Part shown: in pieces, positions 1 through 10,019 of the stretch
How positions within the stretch are numbered: position 1 is the stretch's first letter
How the letters are laid out: each line of letters begins with the position of its first letter
NCBI RefSeq assembly: GCF_015708085.1
Contig: NZ_JADNYM010000010.1
Coordinates: 62,001 to 126,000 of the forward strand
Direction: 5' to 3'
From: Arthrobacter terrae
GTDB taxonomy: Bacteria > Actinomycetota > Actinomycetes > Actinomycetales > Micrococcaceae
DNA: 64,000 nucleotides
Notes under the pieces: generated by a model
Database searches by the model: none
Told to the model about the DNA's origin: nothing
Seen by the model: the letters and a program-made list of their open reading frames with translations, nothing else
Made by a program: the position numbers and the translations under genes

Positions 1-287
1 TCACCGCCCTCCAGTGCTATCTGGGCGGCCGTCAATTCATCGGGACGATCCGTCAGCTGCGACGGATACGCCAACTCCCGCGGCATCGACCAGCCCCGCG
101 CATCGGCCAGCGGATCCTCATCCGTGTAGTCCCAGCGCGCCTCGGCTCCGCCGGCCGCCCGCTCGCCCGTCACCAGCGCGTAGGCATGCACCACTTGGCT
201 GGAGAGCCACGTGGCATTACTTCCAGGAGCCGACGGCGCATGGATCCCATACTCCGTCTCCGCCCCCATCACCCGCACGGCTGTCAC
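1..287 (-). CDS. dop: Dop, Pup deamidase/depupylase (N-terminal part, runs off window)
   Basis: Only the first 95 codons are present; the gene continues beyond base 1. Reading from a GTG at 287 gives a start followed by the hallmark MGAETEYGIH and then SNATWLSSQVV, typical of actinobacterial Dop. The EYGI segment belongs to the glutamine-synthetase-like ATP/Mg fold shared with PafA. Dop deamidates the C-terminal Gln of Pup and removes Pup from tagged proteins in the cytoplasm. It lies 24 bp downstream of arc, as in other Pup-proteasome loci, so it is probably cotranscribed. An ATG at 269 (MGAETEY) is an alternative start. Confidence 0.9.
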   Translation of the reverse strand, partial: MTAVRVMGAETEYGIHAPSAPGSNATWLSSQVVHAYALVTGERAAGGAEARWDYTDEDPLADARGWSMPRELAYPSQLTDRPDELTAAQIALEGG

Positions 288-311
288 AGCAAACCCCTCA
301 TGGCAGATCCG

Positions 312-2081
312 TCACAAATACTGTCCGGTGTTGGACATTGTCTCCAGCGTCTTACCCGGTTCCTGCCCGGCCTTGCCTTGGACAATGGTACGGATATAGG
401 TGATACGTTCACCCTTTTTGCCCGAGATCCGCGCCCAGTCATCCGGGTTGGTGGTATTGGGCATGTCCTCATGCTCACGGAATTCATCTACGACGGCCCG
501 GAGCAGATGATCAATCCGAATCCCCCGCTCGCCGCTGGTGAGCAGGTCCTTAATGGCATATTTCTTGGCCCGGTCCACCACGTTTTGAATGACAGCGCCG
601 GAGTTGAAGTCCTTGAAGTAGAGCATTTCGGTGTCGCCGTTGGCATACGTCACTTCGAGGTACTCGTTGGACTTTTCGGTGGAATACATTGCCTCCACCG
701 TCCGCTGGATCATCGCTTCCACCGTCGCGGTCCGGTCCCCGCCGTTGGCCGCCACATCATGGGCGTGAAAGGGAAGGTCGGCAGTGATGTATTTGGCGAA
801 AATATCTGCCGCGGCCTCGACATCGGGGCGTTGGATCTTAACCTTTACATCCAGCCGGCCCGGCCGCAGGATCGCTGGGTCGATCATGTCTTCCCGGTTG
901 GAAGCACCGATGACAATGACGTTGTCCAGCCGTTCGACGCCGTCAATCTCGCTGAGCAGCTGAGGCACGATGGTGGTTTCCACATCGGAGGAGATGCCGG
1001 TGCCCCGGGTGCGGAAGAGCGAGTCCATTTCGTCAAAGAAGACGACGACGGCGCTTCCGTCAGAGGCCTTCTCCCGGGCACGGCTGAAGATCATCCGGAT
1101 CTGCCGTTCCGTTTCTCCCACGTACTTATCCAGCAGCTCGGGTCCTTTGATGTTGAGGAAGTAACTCTTCTGGTCCTTGGACCCGGACCGTTCCGCCGCC
1201 CGGGCCGCCAACGAATTCGCCACAGCCTTGGCAATCAGGGTCTTTCCACAGCCGGGAGGCCCGTACAGCAAAATACCCTTGGGTGGTTTGAGCCCGTGCT
1301 CCCGGTACAGATCCGGGTGCAGGAAAGGCAGCTCCACGGCGTCCCGGATCTGCTCAATCTGCGGCCCCAGCCCGCCAATGTCCTGATAGGAAATGTCCGG
1401 GACTTCCTCCAGAATGAGGTTCTCCACCTCGGAGCGGGGTACCTTCTCCAGCGCGTAGCCGGTGCGGGTATCCAGCGAGACGGCATCGCCAACGCGCAGC
1501 TTCTCGCTCTGCAGCGCCCCGGAGAGCCTTACGACGCGTTCGTCGTCGGACCTGCCGATGACCAGGGCCCGGTCCTCGCCAAGTAACTCCTTGACCGTTG
1601 CCAATTCGCCGACACGCTCAAAGCCCAGCGCGGCAACCACCGTCAGCGATTCGTTGAGCAGCACCTCCTGGCCGGCACTCAGGGACTTGATGTTCACCAG
1701 TGGACTCACGCCAACGCGCATCTTCCGGCCGGCATTGACAATGTCAACGCTCTCCTCCGTCTGTGCGACGCCGGTGGCATCCGCAGCGGCCATCCGCCGC
1801 GGATTGACCTGCACCAGGGTCCCAAAGCTAAACGGGGCCTGTCCATCCTTTTCCAGGGCGCTTCGCAGCTTGACGATCTCCGCCTTGGCGTTCTCCAGCG
1901 TGCTGACCAGCTTGGCGTTGTTCCCCGTTGCGGCTGCCAATTGCCGGTCAACGTAGCGAAGCTTGTCCCGCAGCACATTGAGCTGGCGCTCCATGGCGGC
2001 CTGCTGCTGGGATATCACAGCAGAATTCTGCTGTTGGCCCTGCTGATTACCGGTGTTGGTCGGTTCGCTCACGGTCGTCAC
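312..2081 (-). CDS. arc: Proteasome-associated AAA+ ATPase Arc/Mpa
   Basis: 589 aa, normal for the family. A Gln-rich N-terminus leads into a coiled coil (about residues 25-78), which in Mpa captures Pup; then come OB-type inter-domains (about 85-220) and a single AAA domain with Walker A GPPGCGKT at 274-281 and Walker B ending DE at 350-351. The last residues are GQYL; the QYL tail docks in the 20S proteasome alpha ring and opens its gate. The hexamer unfolds pupylated proteins. The start is a GTG at 2081. A second GTG three codons in (2072) has better spacing from the GGAAGGA upstream and may be the true start. The neighbours trmI and dop match the conserved actinobacterial order. Confidence 0.95.
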   Translation of the reverse strand: MTTVSEPTNTGNQQGQQQNSAVISQQQAAMERQLNVLRDKLRYVDRQLAAATGNNAKLVSTLENAKAEIVKLRSALEKDGQAPFSFGTLVQVNPRRMAAADATGVAQTEESVDIVNAGRKMRVGVSPLVNIKSLSAGQEVLLNESLTVVAALGFERVGELATVKELLGEDRALVIGRSDDERVVRLSGALQSEKLRVGDAVSLDTRTGYALEKVPRSEVENLILEEVPDISYQDIGGLGPQIEQIRDAVELPFLHPDLYREHGLKPPKGILLYGPPGCGKTLIAKAVANSLAARAAERSGSKDQKSYFLNIKGPELLDKYVGETERQIRMIFSRAREKASDGSAVVVFFDEMDSLFRTRGTGISSDVETTIVPQLLSEIDGVERLDNVIVIGASNREDMIDPAILRPGRLDVKVKIQRPDVEAAADIFAKYITADLPFHAHDVAANGGDRTATVEAMIQRTVEAMYSTEKSNEYLEVTYANGDTEMLYFKDFNSGAVIQNVVDRAKKYAIKDLLTSGERGIRIDHLLRAVVDEFREHEDMPNTTNPDDWARISGKKGERITYIRTIVQGKAGQEPGKTLETMSNTGQYL

Positions 2082-2142
2082 ATCCTTCCGTTAGGCGGCA
2101 ATGGCCTTGCCTGGCTCTGCTTTCAATCCATTGTTTAAGACA

Positions 2143-3225
2143 CTAGCCGTCTTTGGCGTTTTCGACGTGCTGCGGGCCGGATGTGTCGGTACTCTCACTC
2201 CCGGCGCCGACGGGCGCCGGCGCCGTTGCAGTTGCCTCACGCGCCGCCCGGCGCAATTTCTTTGCGGAAACGTCCCGTTCGCCGACGTTCGCCGGAGTCC
2301 AGGCATTGAGATCCTCGGCGCTGAACTCGGTTTTGGACGGACGCCGCTTGGGCGTCAGTCCGGTGACGCCGTCGGCCAGTCTGCGTGCGGTCAGCAGGAA
2401 TCCCGTGTGCGCCACCATCCGATGATCCGGACGGACCGCCAGACCCTCCAGATGCCAGCCGCGGACCATGGATTCCCACGCGTCAGGTTCGGTAAACCGG
2501 CCGTCCGCGCGGATGGCTTCGGCCGTGCGGGACAGCTGCGTCACAGTAGCCACGTAGTTGATCCAGACGCCGCCTGGGGCGAGGACCGTAGCTACCGCAT
2601 CGACGCATTCCCAGGGCGCCAGCATATCCAGTACCACGCGGTCAATGCTGGCGGGAGATTCCTGCCGTACTACTTCGTCCTGGAAGTCCCCCAGCGAAAT
2701 CTTCCAGGCCGGGTGCTTCCCGCCAAAGATTGTCTCCACATTCCCGCGCGCGATATCGGCAAATTCCTCCCGGCGTTCAAAGGAATGCAGATAGCCACCG
2801 TCCCCGACGGCCCGCAGCAGCGAGATGGAAAGAGCTCCCGAACCGACACCGGCCTCAACCACCCGGGCGCCCGGATAGATGTCCCCCATCGTGATGATCT
2901 GACCGGCATCCTTGGGGTAGACAACGGCTGCGCCGCGCGGCATGGACAGCACAAAATCCGACAGCAGCGGCCGCAACGTCTGGTAGAGCTGGCCGACGTT
3001 ATTCGCCACCACCGAACCTTCCGGCTGGCCGATGACCGCATCATGATTGAGGAAGCCCTTGTGCGTGTGATATGCCTGCCCGGGCGTGAGCGTAATCGTA
3101 TTCATGCGGGTCCGTTCGTCCGTCAGCTGGACCCGCTCACCGGCGCGAAACGGACCACGGCGTGCCGCCGCCCCGTGCGGTTCTGCCCCGTTGCCGGCGG
3201 TCAGTTTGGCATTGCTCTGGCTCAT
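2143..3225 (-). CDS. trmI: tRNA (adenine-58-N1)-methyltransferase TrmI
   Basis: 360 aa. The core begins near residue 41. The SAM-binding motif I is EAGVGSG at 124-130, and the active-site region reads VLDMLAPWE, the actinobacterial form of the TrmI D-x-x-x-P-W motif. The enzyme methylates A58 in the T-loop of tRNAs using S-adenosylmethionine and works as a tetramer. The last 70 or so residues are basic and low-complexity, beyond the catalytic fold. It sits 61 bp upstream of arc on the same strand, the usual coupling of trmI with the proteasome ATPase gene in actinobacteria. An internal ATG at codon 41 could give a shorter form. Confidence 0.93.
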   Translation of the reverse strand: MSQSNAKLTAGNGAEPHGAAARRGPFRAGERVQLTDERTRMNTITLTPGQAYHTHKGFLNHDAVIGQPEGSVVANNVGQLYQTLRPLLSDFVLSMPRGAAVVYPKDAGQIITMGDIYPGARVVEAGVGSGALSISLLRAVGDGGYLHSFERREEFADIARGNVETIFGGKHPAWKISLGDFQDEVVRQESPASIDRVVLDMLAPWECVDAVATVLAPGGVWINYVATVTQLSRTAEAIRADGRFTEPDAWESMVRGWHLEGLAVRPDHRMVAHTGFLLTARRLADGVTGLTPKRRPSKTEFSAEDLNAWTPANVGERDVSAKKLRRAAREATATAPAPVGAGSESTDTSGPQHVENAKDG

Positions 3226-3342
3226 GCTTAAAGTCCCTAACTCGAAAAGATGATGCGCGCTGTGCGGCGGATAGAAGAAAAACGGTTCAAACGCTGCTGA
3301 TTCACTTGGTCCAACAGAAGCAGCGGTTCAGTGGCCGGTACT

Positions 3343-4515
3343 TCAGCGGCTCAGCCGTGGGTCGGGCCGTCCGGTAATGGCCGCCACGACCACTTCCTGC
3401 GTCAAGATACCCGTGACGCGGCCGTGCTGATCAATGACCGCGTATTCGCTGCCGGCCAGCTGAGCCAGGTACTGCACCAGTTCCTGGCCCGACGCCGTCT
3501 GCGGAACATAGGCCCCCTCCGCAAGGTTGCGGGCAACGGCGGACGCCGGAGTTTCGCCGGCAACAGCAGCCGGAACGGTGGCCAGGACGCCGCGGTCAAC
3601 GATCGCCGTCGGCCGGCCCTCGCCGCTGCATAAGACGATTGTCTGCTGCAGATCGGGTCCGGCAACGGATAGTAGCTGCGCCACCGAGGAATCGGCCGGC
3701 ACCCCGACGGCTCTGTCACTGAGCCGGCCGGCACTAATCAGCGGCAGCCGCAGCCGCATCCGGGAGTCTGTAATGGCACCGCTGGCACCAAGCCACAGGA
3801 ACCCGCCGATAAAGATCACCACCAGGACATTAGTGGTGTCGGGCTGGGCGCCGGTCAGCAGCGGAATGCCGACGACCGCGACAACAAGCAGGATCACGAT
3901 CGCACGTCCGGCCCATCCAGCCGCCACCGTACCCTTGTCCTGATTACCGGTGATCTTCCACACGATCGACTCCACCAGGCGTCCGCCGTCCAGCGGCAGG
4001 CCCGGCAGGACGTTAAAACCACCGATCAGGAGGTTGGCCCACAGGAAGATATTGACCAATGTGCTCAACACGGCCGCAGTCAACGTCTGCGGCACGCCCA
4101 ATCCGTTCAGCAGCAGCCAGCCCAGGCCGGCGAGCACAATATTGGCTACCGGGCCGGCAAAGGCCACCAGCAACGAGCGCGCCGGCGTGGCCGTGAAGTT
4201 CTCAAACTGCGTGTGTCCGCCCCAGAGATTGAGCACAATCTTCTGAGTTGGCCAGTGATATGCCTTCGCCATCAGCGCATGCGCCAACTCGTGCACCAAA
4301 ACGGAAAAAAGCAACAACAGCGCGTAGATGAACGCCACCAGATAGGCCCCGGCGCCCAGTGTTGGGTAGCCCTTGGCCAGCTGCGGACCAAAGAGAATTA
4401 CAGTGAAGGCTGCGATCAGGAACCATGAATATGCCAGCACAATGGGAACGCCGGCAATTTTTCCCAACGGTATGCCGTCGCGGATCATCTTCGCGCCCGC
4501 CATCGGCGTGCTCAC
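3343..4515 (-). CDS. Site-2 protease family zinc metalloprotease with C-terminal CBS region
   Basis: 390 aa membrane protein. The zinc motif HELAH is at 75-79 within the second hydrophobic segment, and the third zinc ligand motif NVLPGLPLDGGR at 168-179 supplies the Asp. About six membrane segments span residues 20-235. The remaining 150 residues resemble a CBS pair, as in Rip3-type (M50B) proteases. Such proteases cut membrane-bound substrates such as anti-sigma factors; the substrate here is unknown, and adenine-nucleotide sensing by the CBS region is only inferred from the family. The GTG start overlaps the stop of the upstream HAD gene (GTGA), so the two are translationally coupled. Confidence 0.88.
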   Translation of the reverse strand: MSTPMAGAKMIRDGIPLGKIAGVPIVLAYSWFLIAAFTVILFGPQLAKGYPTLGAGAYLVAFIYALLLLFSVLVHELAHALMAKAYHWPTQKIVLNLWGGHTQFENFTATPARSLLVAFAGPVANIVLAGLGWLLLNGLGVPQTLTAAVLSTLVNIFLWANLLIGGFNVLPGLPLDGGRLVESIVWKITGNQDKGTVAAGWAGRAIVILLVVAVVGIPLLTGAQPDTTNVLVVIFIGGFLWLGASGAITDSRMRLRLPLISAGRLSDRAVGVPADSSVAQLLSVAGPDLQQTIVLCSGEGRPTAIVDRGVLATVPAAVAGETPASAVARNLAEGAYVPQTASGQELVQYLAQLAGSEYAVIDQHGRVTGILTQEVVVAAITGRPDPRLSR

Positions 4516-5303
4516 TGGGGCGTTCCCGCGGCCGGTGCGGACCGGGCACCAGGCGCGTTCGCCCGGTCAACCACAAGAGCGCGCAGATCCGCTACAGTCC
4601 TTCCGGAAAGCGACGGCCAGGTGGTGCGGCCGGAGTCCTCCGGCAGCGGCACCGTGTGCGGGATCGCCACCGTCACCACGCCGGAGGCCTGTGCCGACGC
4701 GACGCCGGGAATAGAGTCTTCCAGTGCCACGCACTCGTCAATAGTCAGCAGCGGATCGGCTGCCTGCAGGCGCCGGACGGCCGTCAGGTAAGGCTCCGGA
4801 TGTGGCTTGCCGTGTTTGACGGCGTCGCCTGTGACCATGAATTCGAAGTAACCCGAGGGCAGACCAGCGACTATTTCCGCTGCCAGCGGGCCCTCGCTCA
4901 TGGTCACCAAGGCACAGCGAACGCCTGCATCAACAAGGTCGTGCAGCAGTTTGCGTGCGCCCGGACGCCAGGGGATCTCATGGCGGACCTGGCGGATAAC
5001 TTCGGCCGTAAGATGATCGATGATCCCGCGGACCGTCAGACGGACACCGGCCTGCTGCAGGACCCCGGCCGAGTGAACCAGAGACTGGCCCACCAGGGCC
5101 ATGGCCTGTTCGTGGGACCACTCGCCACCGTGGGCCTGGACCAGCGCGAATTCCGAGGCGATCCAGTATGGTTCGGTATCTACGAGGGTGCCGTCCATAT
5201 CCCATAGCGCCGCTTTGAGATCCACCGCACGGGACGCCTGCGGCCCGACCTCGGGCACTTGCGTGCTGCTGGCCTGGACGTTGGAAACAGACGAGGAATA
5301 CAT
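4512..5303 (-). CDS. HAD-superfamily hydrolase (phosphatase/phosphoglucomutase-like)
   Basis: HAD motif I is DMDGT (35-39, counted from the chosen start), with a cap domain after it, motif III in GKPHPEPY and motif IV in EDSIPGV. This is the beta-phosphoglucomutase/phosphoglycolate-phosphatase-like subgroup; the substrate cannot be read from sequence. I chose the ATG at 5303 because TAGAAT (5311-5316 on this strand) lies 7 bases upstream with no Shine-Dalgarno, which fits a leaderless start. In-frame ATGs at 5312 and 5348 exist. It is coupled to the site-2 protease by a 4-base overlap and is divergent from the PAC2 gene. Confidence 0.85.
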   Translation of the reverse strand: MYSSSVSNVQASSTQVPEVGPQASRAVDLKAALWDMDGTLVDTEPYWIASEFALVQAHGGEWSHEQAMALVGQSLVHSAGVLQQAGVRLTVRGIIDHLTAEVIRQVRHEIPWRPGARKLLHDLVDAGVRCALVTMSEGPLAAEIVAGLPSGYFEFMVTGDAVKHGKPHPEPYLTAVRRLQAADPLLTIDECVALEDSIPGVASAQASGVVTVAIPHTVPLPEDSGRTTWPSLSGRTVADLRALVVDRANAPGARSAPAAGTPQ

Positions 5304-5403
5304 GCGGTCCATTCTACGGGGAGTGTCAGGGCCAAGCCGCCCGCCCATAAGCTGATCAACGGATTTTAGGCTGTGCGCCGAGCGCTCGACGTAGGCTGGA
5401 GAG

Positions 5404-6294
5404 GTGATGAGCTACGACGAAGACGCCACTGCCCCCGTAAGCCGGCTGATAGTGCCCGTCCCGGAAGGGGAACGGGTTACCGTCATGCTCGCAGCCTTCG
5501 AGGGTTGGAACGATGCCGGCGAGGCTGCCAGCGATTGTCTCAAATATCTGCACCGGCTCTGGGGCGCCAGGAAAATCGCCACGCTGAACCCCGATGAGTA
5601 CTACGACTTCCAGTTCACCAGGCCGTCGGTACGGCGCAACACCGAGGGCGCCCGCAGGATTAAATGGCCAACGACCAAAATCACCAAGGCGTCCGTGCCC
5701 GAATCGAACCTGGATGTGGTCTTCGTGCATGGCATTGAGCCATCGTATAAATGGCGGGCCTATACGGCCGAACTGCTCGCCCAGGCGGCGGCTTTGAACG
5801 TGAATTACGTAGTCCTGGTCGGAGCACTGCTTGCAGATGTTCCGCACACACGGCCCATCCCGGTTACCGCCACCAGTGACGACGATGAACTGCGGACCCG
5901 GATGAACCTGGAATCCTCGCAGTACGAGGGACCCATCGGCATCGTGGGAGTACTGGACGAACTTTCCTTGCTGGCAGGTCTTCCCACTGTGTCGCTCTGG
6001 GCCGCCGTGCCCCATTACGTCGCCCAAGCCCCGTCGCCAAAGGCACAGCTGGCCCTGCTGAACAGGATTCAGGACCTGCTGCAGGTTACCTTTGACACGC
6101 ACGAGATGAACGAAGATTCCGAAGCCTGGGAACGCGGCGTAAACGAACTGGCCACTGAGGACCCGGAGATAGCCGCCTACGTCCACCAATTGGAAGAGGC
6201 CAAGGACACAGCAGAGCTACCGGAGGCAAGCGGAGAATCCATCGCCCGTGAATTTGAACGCTACCTCAAGCGTCGTGGCCGCGACATGCCTTAA
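5404..6294 (+). CDS. PAC2-family protein (proteasome-assembly-chaperone-like)
   Basis: 296 aa. The N-terminal AAFEGWNDAGEAA segment and the later VVLVGALLADVPHTRP are characteristic of the PAC2 family found in archaea and actinobacteria. Eukaryotic PAC2 helps assemble the 20S proteasome. Whether bacterial members do so is unproven; being about 5 kb from arc and dop makes the idea attractive but not shown. The C-terminal 70 residues are acidic and probably helical. The start is GTG 5404, or ATG one codon later at 5407 (GGAGAGG overlaps the start, so spacing does not decide). It ends 13 bp from the convergent mshC. Confidence 0.85.
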   Translation: MMSYDEDATAPVSRLIVPVPEGERVTVMLAAFEGWNDAGEAASDCLKYLHRLWGARKIATLNPDEYYDFQFTRPSVRRNTEGARRIKWPTTKITKASVPESNLDVVFVHGIEPSYKWRAYTAELLAQAAALNVNYVVLVGALLADVPHTRPIPVTATSDDDELRTRMNLESSQYEGPIGIVGVLDELSLLAGLPTVSLWAAVPHYVAQAPSPKAQLALLNRIQDLLQVTFDTHEMNEDSEAWERGVNELATEDPEIAAYVHQLEEAKDTAELPEASGESIAREFERYLKRRGRDMP

Positions 6295-6307
6295 TCAACG
6301 GCTTGTA

Positions 6308-7666
6308 CTAGATAACAATGCCGAGCAAGGCCTCCAGAGCATCCGTCACTAGAGCGGCAGCCAACTCGGAGGAGGAGGTTTCACTCTCTGCCATCGTGCT
6401 GTCGGGTAACCTTTTGCCTTGCGCCGCCGCCCACTGATCCACAGCGGCCAGCGCACGCGGCGCGTCCAGGTCGGCAGCGAGAGCGGCACGTAGCTCTAAG
6501 ATGAGTGTGCGCGCGGATCCCGGTAACGCACTCCCCAGTGCCTCGCGCCAACGCTTGAGCCGCGTTTGCGCCTGCTCGAGGACCTCGTCCGTCCAGAACC
6601 AATCGCTGCGGTAATGATGTGACAATATGGCTGTCCGAATGGCTGCGGGTTCAACCCCGTTGGCCCGGAGTTTTGAGACCAGCACCAGATTGCCCTTGGA
6701 CTTGCTCATCTTTTCGCCGGCAAGGCCCACCATTCCCGTATGTACATAATGCCGGGCCATTTCCACCCCGCTCAGCGCATACGCATGGCCGGCTCCCATC
6801 TCATGGTGCGGAAAGACCAGATCCGAGCCACCACCTTGAACGGTAAACGGCGCGGGCAGAAAACGCTGGGCAATAACGGTGCATTCGATATGCCAGCCCG
6901 GGCGTCCGGCACCAAGGCTGGCTCCGGCCCAGCTGGGCTCCCCCGCACGGGCAACACGCCACAGCAGCGGATCAAGCGCGTTCCGTTTGCCGGCCCGCTC
7001 AGGGTCTCCCCCACGCTCGGCAAAGATCGGGAGCATTTCCTGCCGTGTCAGTGAGCTGATCTGCCCTAACCACCAGGCACCGTCGTCGGGCATGACTCCG
7101 TCGTCGGGCAAGATTCTGTCGGCCGGCAAGTTGCCGGCCGTGGGCATGGACGCAGAAGCAGCGTCGACGGAGAAATAGATATCCCCGGAAGGGTCGGTAT
7201 CGCTGCCCGAAACCGGGTAAGCCAGCCCGGCCGCGACCAACCGTTCCACCTGTGGAACAATCCATTCAACGGACTCGACCGCACCGATGTAGTGCTCGGG
7301 TGCCAGGACGTTGAGCGCTTCCATATCCGCGCGGAACAAATCGGTCTGTTCCTTGGCCAGCTCACGCCAGTCGATTCCGTCCCGGTTTGCCCGTTCCAGA
7401 AGCGGATCGTCAACATCGGTCACATTCTGGACGTAACGCACGCTCTGGCCTGCGTCGTGCCAGGCACGATTGAGCAGATCGAACGCGACATACGTGGCGG
7501 CGTGGCCCATATGCGTCGCGTCGTAGGGCGTGATGCCGCACACATACATGCTCGATGACGCCTGAACCGGCAGCTCACGAACGGTAGCTGCACGGCTCTC
7601 ATACAGCCTGATGGCGGGCATTGTTCCCGGGAGTTGGGGAACGGGACGGGATTTCCAAGACTTCAC
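6308..7666 (-). CDS. mshC: MshC, cysteine:glucosaminyl-inositol ligase (mycothiol synthesis)
   Basis: 452 aa, GTG start giving the typical MKSW opening. It is a class I cysteinyl-tRNA-synthetase-like enzyme: zinc ligand Cys43 in [13 protein letters not shown] signature at 52-55 and KMSKS near residue 315. It lacks the tRNA-binding C-terminal domain, which separates MshC from CysS. MshC joins cysteine to glucosaminyl-inositol using ATP, the third step of mycothiol synthesis in the cytoplasm. It lies 15 bp downstream of uppP, so the two probably share a transcript. Its presence is strong evidence for an actinobacterial host. Confidence 0.95.
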   Translation of the reverse strand: MKSWKSRPVPQLPGTMPAIRLYESRAATVRELPVQASSSMYVCGITPYDATHMGHAATYVAFDLLNRAWHDAGQSVRYVQNVTDVDDPLLERANRDGIDWRELAKEQTDLFRADMEALNVLAPEHYIGAVESVEWIVPQVERLVAAGLAYPVSGSDTDPSGDIYFSVDAASASMPTAGNLPADRILPDDGVMPDDGAWWLGQISSLTRQEMLPIFAERGGDPERAGKRNALDPLLWRVARAGEPSWAGASLGAGRPGWHIECTVIAQRFLPAPFTVQGGGSDLVFPHHEMGAGHAYALSGVEMARHYVHTGMVGLAGEKMSKSKGNLVLVSKLRANGVEPAAIRTAILSHHYRSDWFWTDEVLEQAQTRLKRWREALGSALPGSARTLILELRAALAADLDAPRALAAVDQWAAAQGKRLPDSTMAESETSSSELAAALVTDALEALLGIVI

Positions 7667-7681
7667 CGCTACAGTTTAGTG

Positions 7682-8521
7682 TCAGGCACTGATGACACCG
7701 AAACCGAGCAGCAGGAACAGCAGCAGGCCGAGTGCAATCCGATACCAGACAAATATCCGGTAACTATTACTGGAAATGTACTTCAGGAACCATCCGATGA
7801 TCAGGTATCCCACTACGAACGCAATGGCCGTTGCAAGGGCCGTCTGACCTAGTCCAAAAGGTCCCTGTGCTCCCTCATGTTTTGCGAAGATTTTATACAG
7901 CTCATAGAACCCGCTGCCAAAGACCGCGGGAATCGCAAGCAAAAAAGAATACCGGGCAGCTGCTTCGCGGGTATAACCCATCAACAGCCCGGCAGTTATG
8001 GTTCCGCCCGAACGTGATACGCCGGGAATAAGCGCCAGCGCCTGTGCCAGTCCGAACAGGATGCCATGTTTCACGCTGAGGTCCTTCAGAGTGCGGTTCT
8101 GTTTAGCAACCGCATCCGCAACGGCCAGAATCAGACCAAAAACAATCAACGTGGTGGCCACAATCCACAGGTTACGCAACGAAGACTCAATAGCGTTCTG
8201 GAACACAATGCCCAGGACCACAATCGGAATGCTGCCGATTATCACCAGCCAGCCCATCCGCGCATCCGGATCGGAGCGCGGGACCGTGCCCCGTAAAGCG
8301 CCGAACCAGGCTCTAATGATCCGCAATATATCCCGCCAGAAAAAGACCACAACAGCTGTTTCCGTACCCAACTGGCTGACAGCTGTAAACGCGGCACCCG
8401 GATCGGTCCCGACCGGCAGGAACTTTCCGACAACGAACAAGTGTGCGCTTGAGGAAATCGGGAGGAATTCGGTTAGGCCCTGTACCAGGCCGAGGAAGGC
8501 AGCTTCAATCCAGTTCACCAT
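7682..8521 (-). CDS. uppP: Undecaprenyl-diphosphatase UppP (BacA)
   Basis: 279 aa integral membrane protein with about seven to eight hydrophobic segments. Both family signatures are visible: [17 protein letters not shown] near the N-terminus (catalytic Glu in the TEFLP part) and PGVSRSGGT in the second half. It dephosphorylates undecaprenyl pyrophosphate to recycle the lipid carrier for peptidoglycan and other wall polymers. It is the first gene of a two-gene unit with mshC and is divergent from the aldo/keto reductase at 8652. Confidence 0.95.
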   Translation of the reverse strand: MVNWIEAAFLGLVQGLTEFLPISSSAHLFVVGKFLPVGTDPGAAFTAVSQLGTETAVVVFFWRDILRIIRAWFGALRGTVPRSDPDARMGWLVIIGSIPIVVLGIVFQNAIESSLRNLWIVATTLIVFGLILAVADAVAKQNRTLKDLSVKHGILFGLAQALALIPGVSRSGGTITAGLLMGYTREAAARYSFLLAIPAVFGSGFYELYKIFAKHEGAQGPFGLGQTALATAIAFVVGYLIIGWFLKYISSNSYRIFVWYRIALGLLLFLLLGFGVISA

Positions 8522-8651
8522 CTGACCCTAAGGCACAAACCAACCCACTAACGGCTTAATGCACAAAAGACGCGCCGGATTCGCGTCCAATGATTATCGG
8601 TGGACGCCCGTAATTGCCCCGGGTTTAAACCCCGCATCGTAAGCTTGCCCT

Positions 8652-9590
8652 ATGCAGCAACGATACGTCGGGTCCAGTGGATTGCGCGTCTCCGCCATTG
8701 GCCTGGGCACCATGTCCTGGGGAACCGACACGGATGAGGAGGCAGCCCGGAATCAGCTCCGTGCCTACGTCAGCGCCGGCGGCACCACGGTGGACACCGC
8801 CGCCGGCTATGGCGAAGGCCGCAGCGAAGCACTTCTGGGCAGCATGATCGGCGACGTCGTGGCCCGCAGCGAGGTGGTGCTGATATCCAAGGCCGGAATC
8901 AGCCGCCGCAACGGCAAACGCATGGTAGACACCTCCCGCAGGGCGATGCTCACGTCGTTGGATTCATCCTTGGCCAGGCTCCGAACAGACCATTTAGACT
9001 TATGGCTGGCCCACACGTGGGACGGTAACGTTCCTCTGGAGGAGACACTAAGCGCCTTAGACTACGCCGTCACGTCCGGACGAGTCCGCTACGCCGGTGT
9101 CTCCAACTACACCGGCTGGCAGTTGGCCCGTGCAGCGACAATGTCAGGCACCCCCGTGGTGGCTAATCAGGTGGAATATTCTTTGCTGCACCGCAGCGTC
9201 GAGGCCGAGATCACGCCCGCCTCCGAACATCTGGGCACCGGGTTGCTGTGTTGGGCTCCATTGGCCCGCGGCGTGCTGACCGGTAAGTACCGCGGCCAGA
9301 TTCCTTCCGACTCCCGCGGCGCCAGCGAGGTATTGGCCGGATATGTCCAGCCATACCTTTCCGGGCTCCCCGCCAGAATTACAGAGGCAGTTGTCACTGC
9401 CGCCAAGGGGCTCGACAGGAGGCCTTTGGATGTGGCACTTAGTTGGCTCCTCGCACGACCGGCCGTTGCCGGGGCCGTCGTCGGCGCGCGCACCACCGGG
9501 CAGCTCAGGCAGGTCCTCGACGCCACGCTGGAGCGCTTGCCCGAGCAAATCGAGACTGTTTTGGACGAGGTTTCCAGCCAAGCCGGCTAG
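8652..9590 (+). CDS. Aldo/keto reductase
   Basis: 312 aa TIM-barrel oxidoreductase. The catalytic tetrad is complete: D48, Y53, K80 and H121. The C-terminal VVGARTTGQLRQVLDA segment is the NADP-binding part of this family. It belongs to the voltage-gated potassium channel beta-subunit-like branch; the physiological substrate is unknown. There is no Shine-Dalgarno. TAAGCT at 8640-8645 is 6 bases upstream of the ATG, so the mRNA may be leaderless. It is paralogous to the enzyme at 14168. Confidence 0.9.
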   Translation: MQQRYVGSSGLRVSAIGLGTMSWGTDTDEEAARNQLRAYVSAGGTTVDTAAGYGEGRSEALLGSMIGDVVARSEVVLISKAGISRRNGKRMVDTSRRAMLTSLDSSLARLRTDHLDLWLAHTWDGNVPLEETLSALDYAVTSGRVRYAGVSNYTGWQLARAATMSGTPVVANQVEYSLLHRSVEAEITPASEHLGTGLLCWAPLARGVLTGKYRGQIPSDSRGASEVLAGYVQPYLSGLPARITEAVVTAAKGLDRRPLDVALSWLLARPAVAGAVVGARTTGQLRQVLDATLERLPEQIETVLDEVSSQAG

Positions 9591-9615
9591 CCGGCAGCCA
9601 TTGACCCCCAGGTAG

Positions 9616-9888
9616 TCAGTCGTCTATCGGTTCCAGATCGCCGTCGTCCTCATCGTCGTTGGAGTCCAGATCGTCGTCGTCCTCATCATCTTCGTAGATG
9701 ACCAACGGCGTCACTTCGTTGCAGGCCTCGAAGAGTACTTCCTCGTAAATCTCGAAGGCATCAACAATGGCCAGATAGGCCGTCTCCACGGCCGGATCAT
9801 CATCGCCGCGACGAGCGGAAGCAGCAGCCAGATGTTCCTCAAGAGCGGATGTCAGCGACTGCAGTGCGGCATGCGGATCTAGACTCAT
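9616..9888 (-). CDS. Small acidic conserved protein of unknown function
   Basis: 90 aa. The first 60 residues look helical (MSLDPHAALQSLTSALEEHL onward) and the last 25 are almost all Asp/Glu. I do not recognise a characterised family. The region from the 3' end of the aldo/keto reductase to the DUF5703 gene is otherwise compact, and the reading frame has normal codon use apart from the acidic tract. It is transcribed away from the DUF5703 gene. The acidic tail suggests a protein-protein or basic-surface contact, but no function can be assigned. Confidence 0.65.
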   Translation of the reverse strand: MSLDPHAALQSLTSALEEHLAAASARRGDDDPAVETAYLAIVDAFEIYEEVLFEACNEVTPLVIYEDDEDDDDLDSNDDEDDGDLEPIDD

Positions 9889-10019
9889 AGGGTGAACGCT
9901 ACCAGTGCTCTGCGGAAGTTGTAAGCCCGGATCAGGAGCCGAAGCCTTCCGCAGAAAAGGTGGAGAAATCCCGCCGCCGATCCCCGAACCGACCCGAATT
10001 GCGGGCAGAATGGAGTGCT

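Noticed and set aside
186-1586. Long plus-strand open frame (466 codons) opposite arc
   Set aside because: It is the antisense of a certain gene; the translation has no recognisable motif, and such frames are usual in high-GC DNA.
2101-3231. Plus-strand open frame of 376 codons opposite trmI
   Set aside because: trmI carries intact SAM motifs; the antisense product is Arg/His-rich noise.
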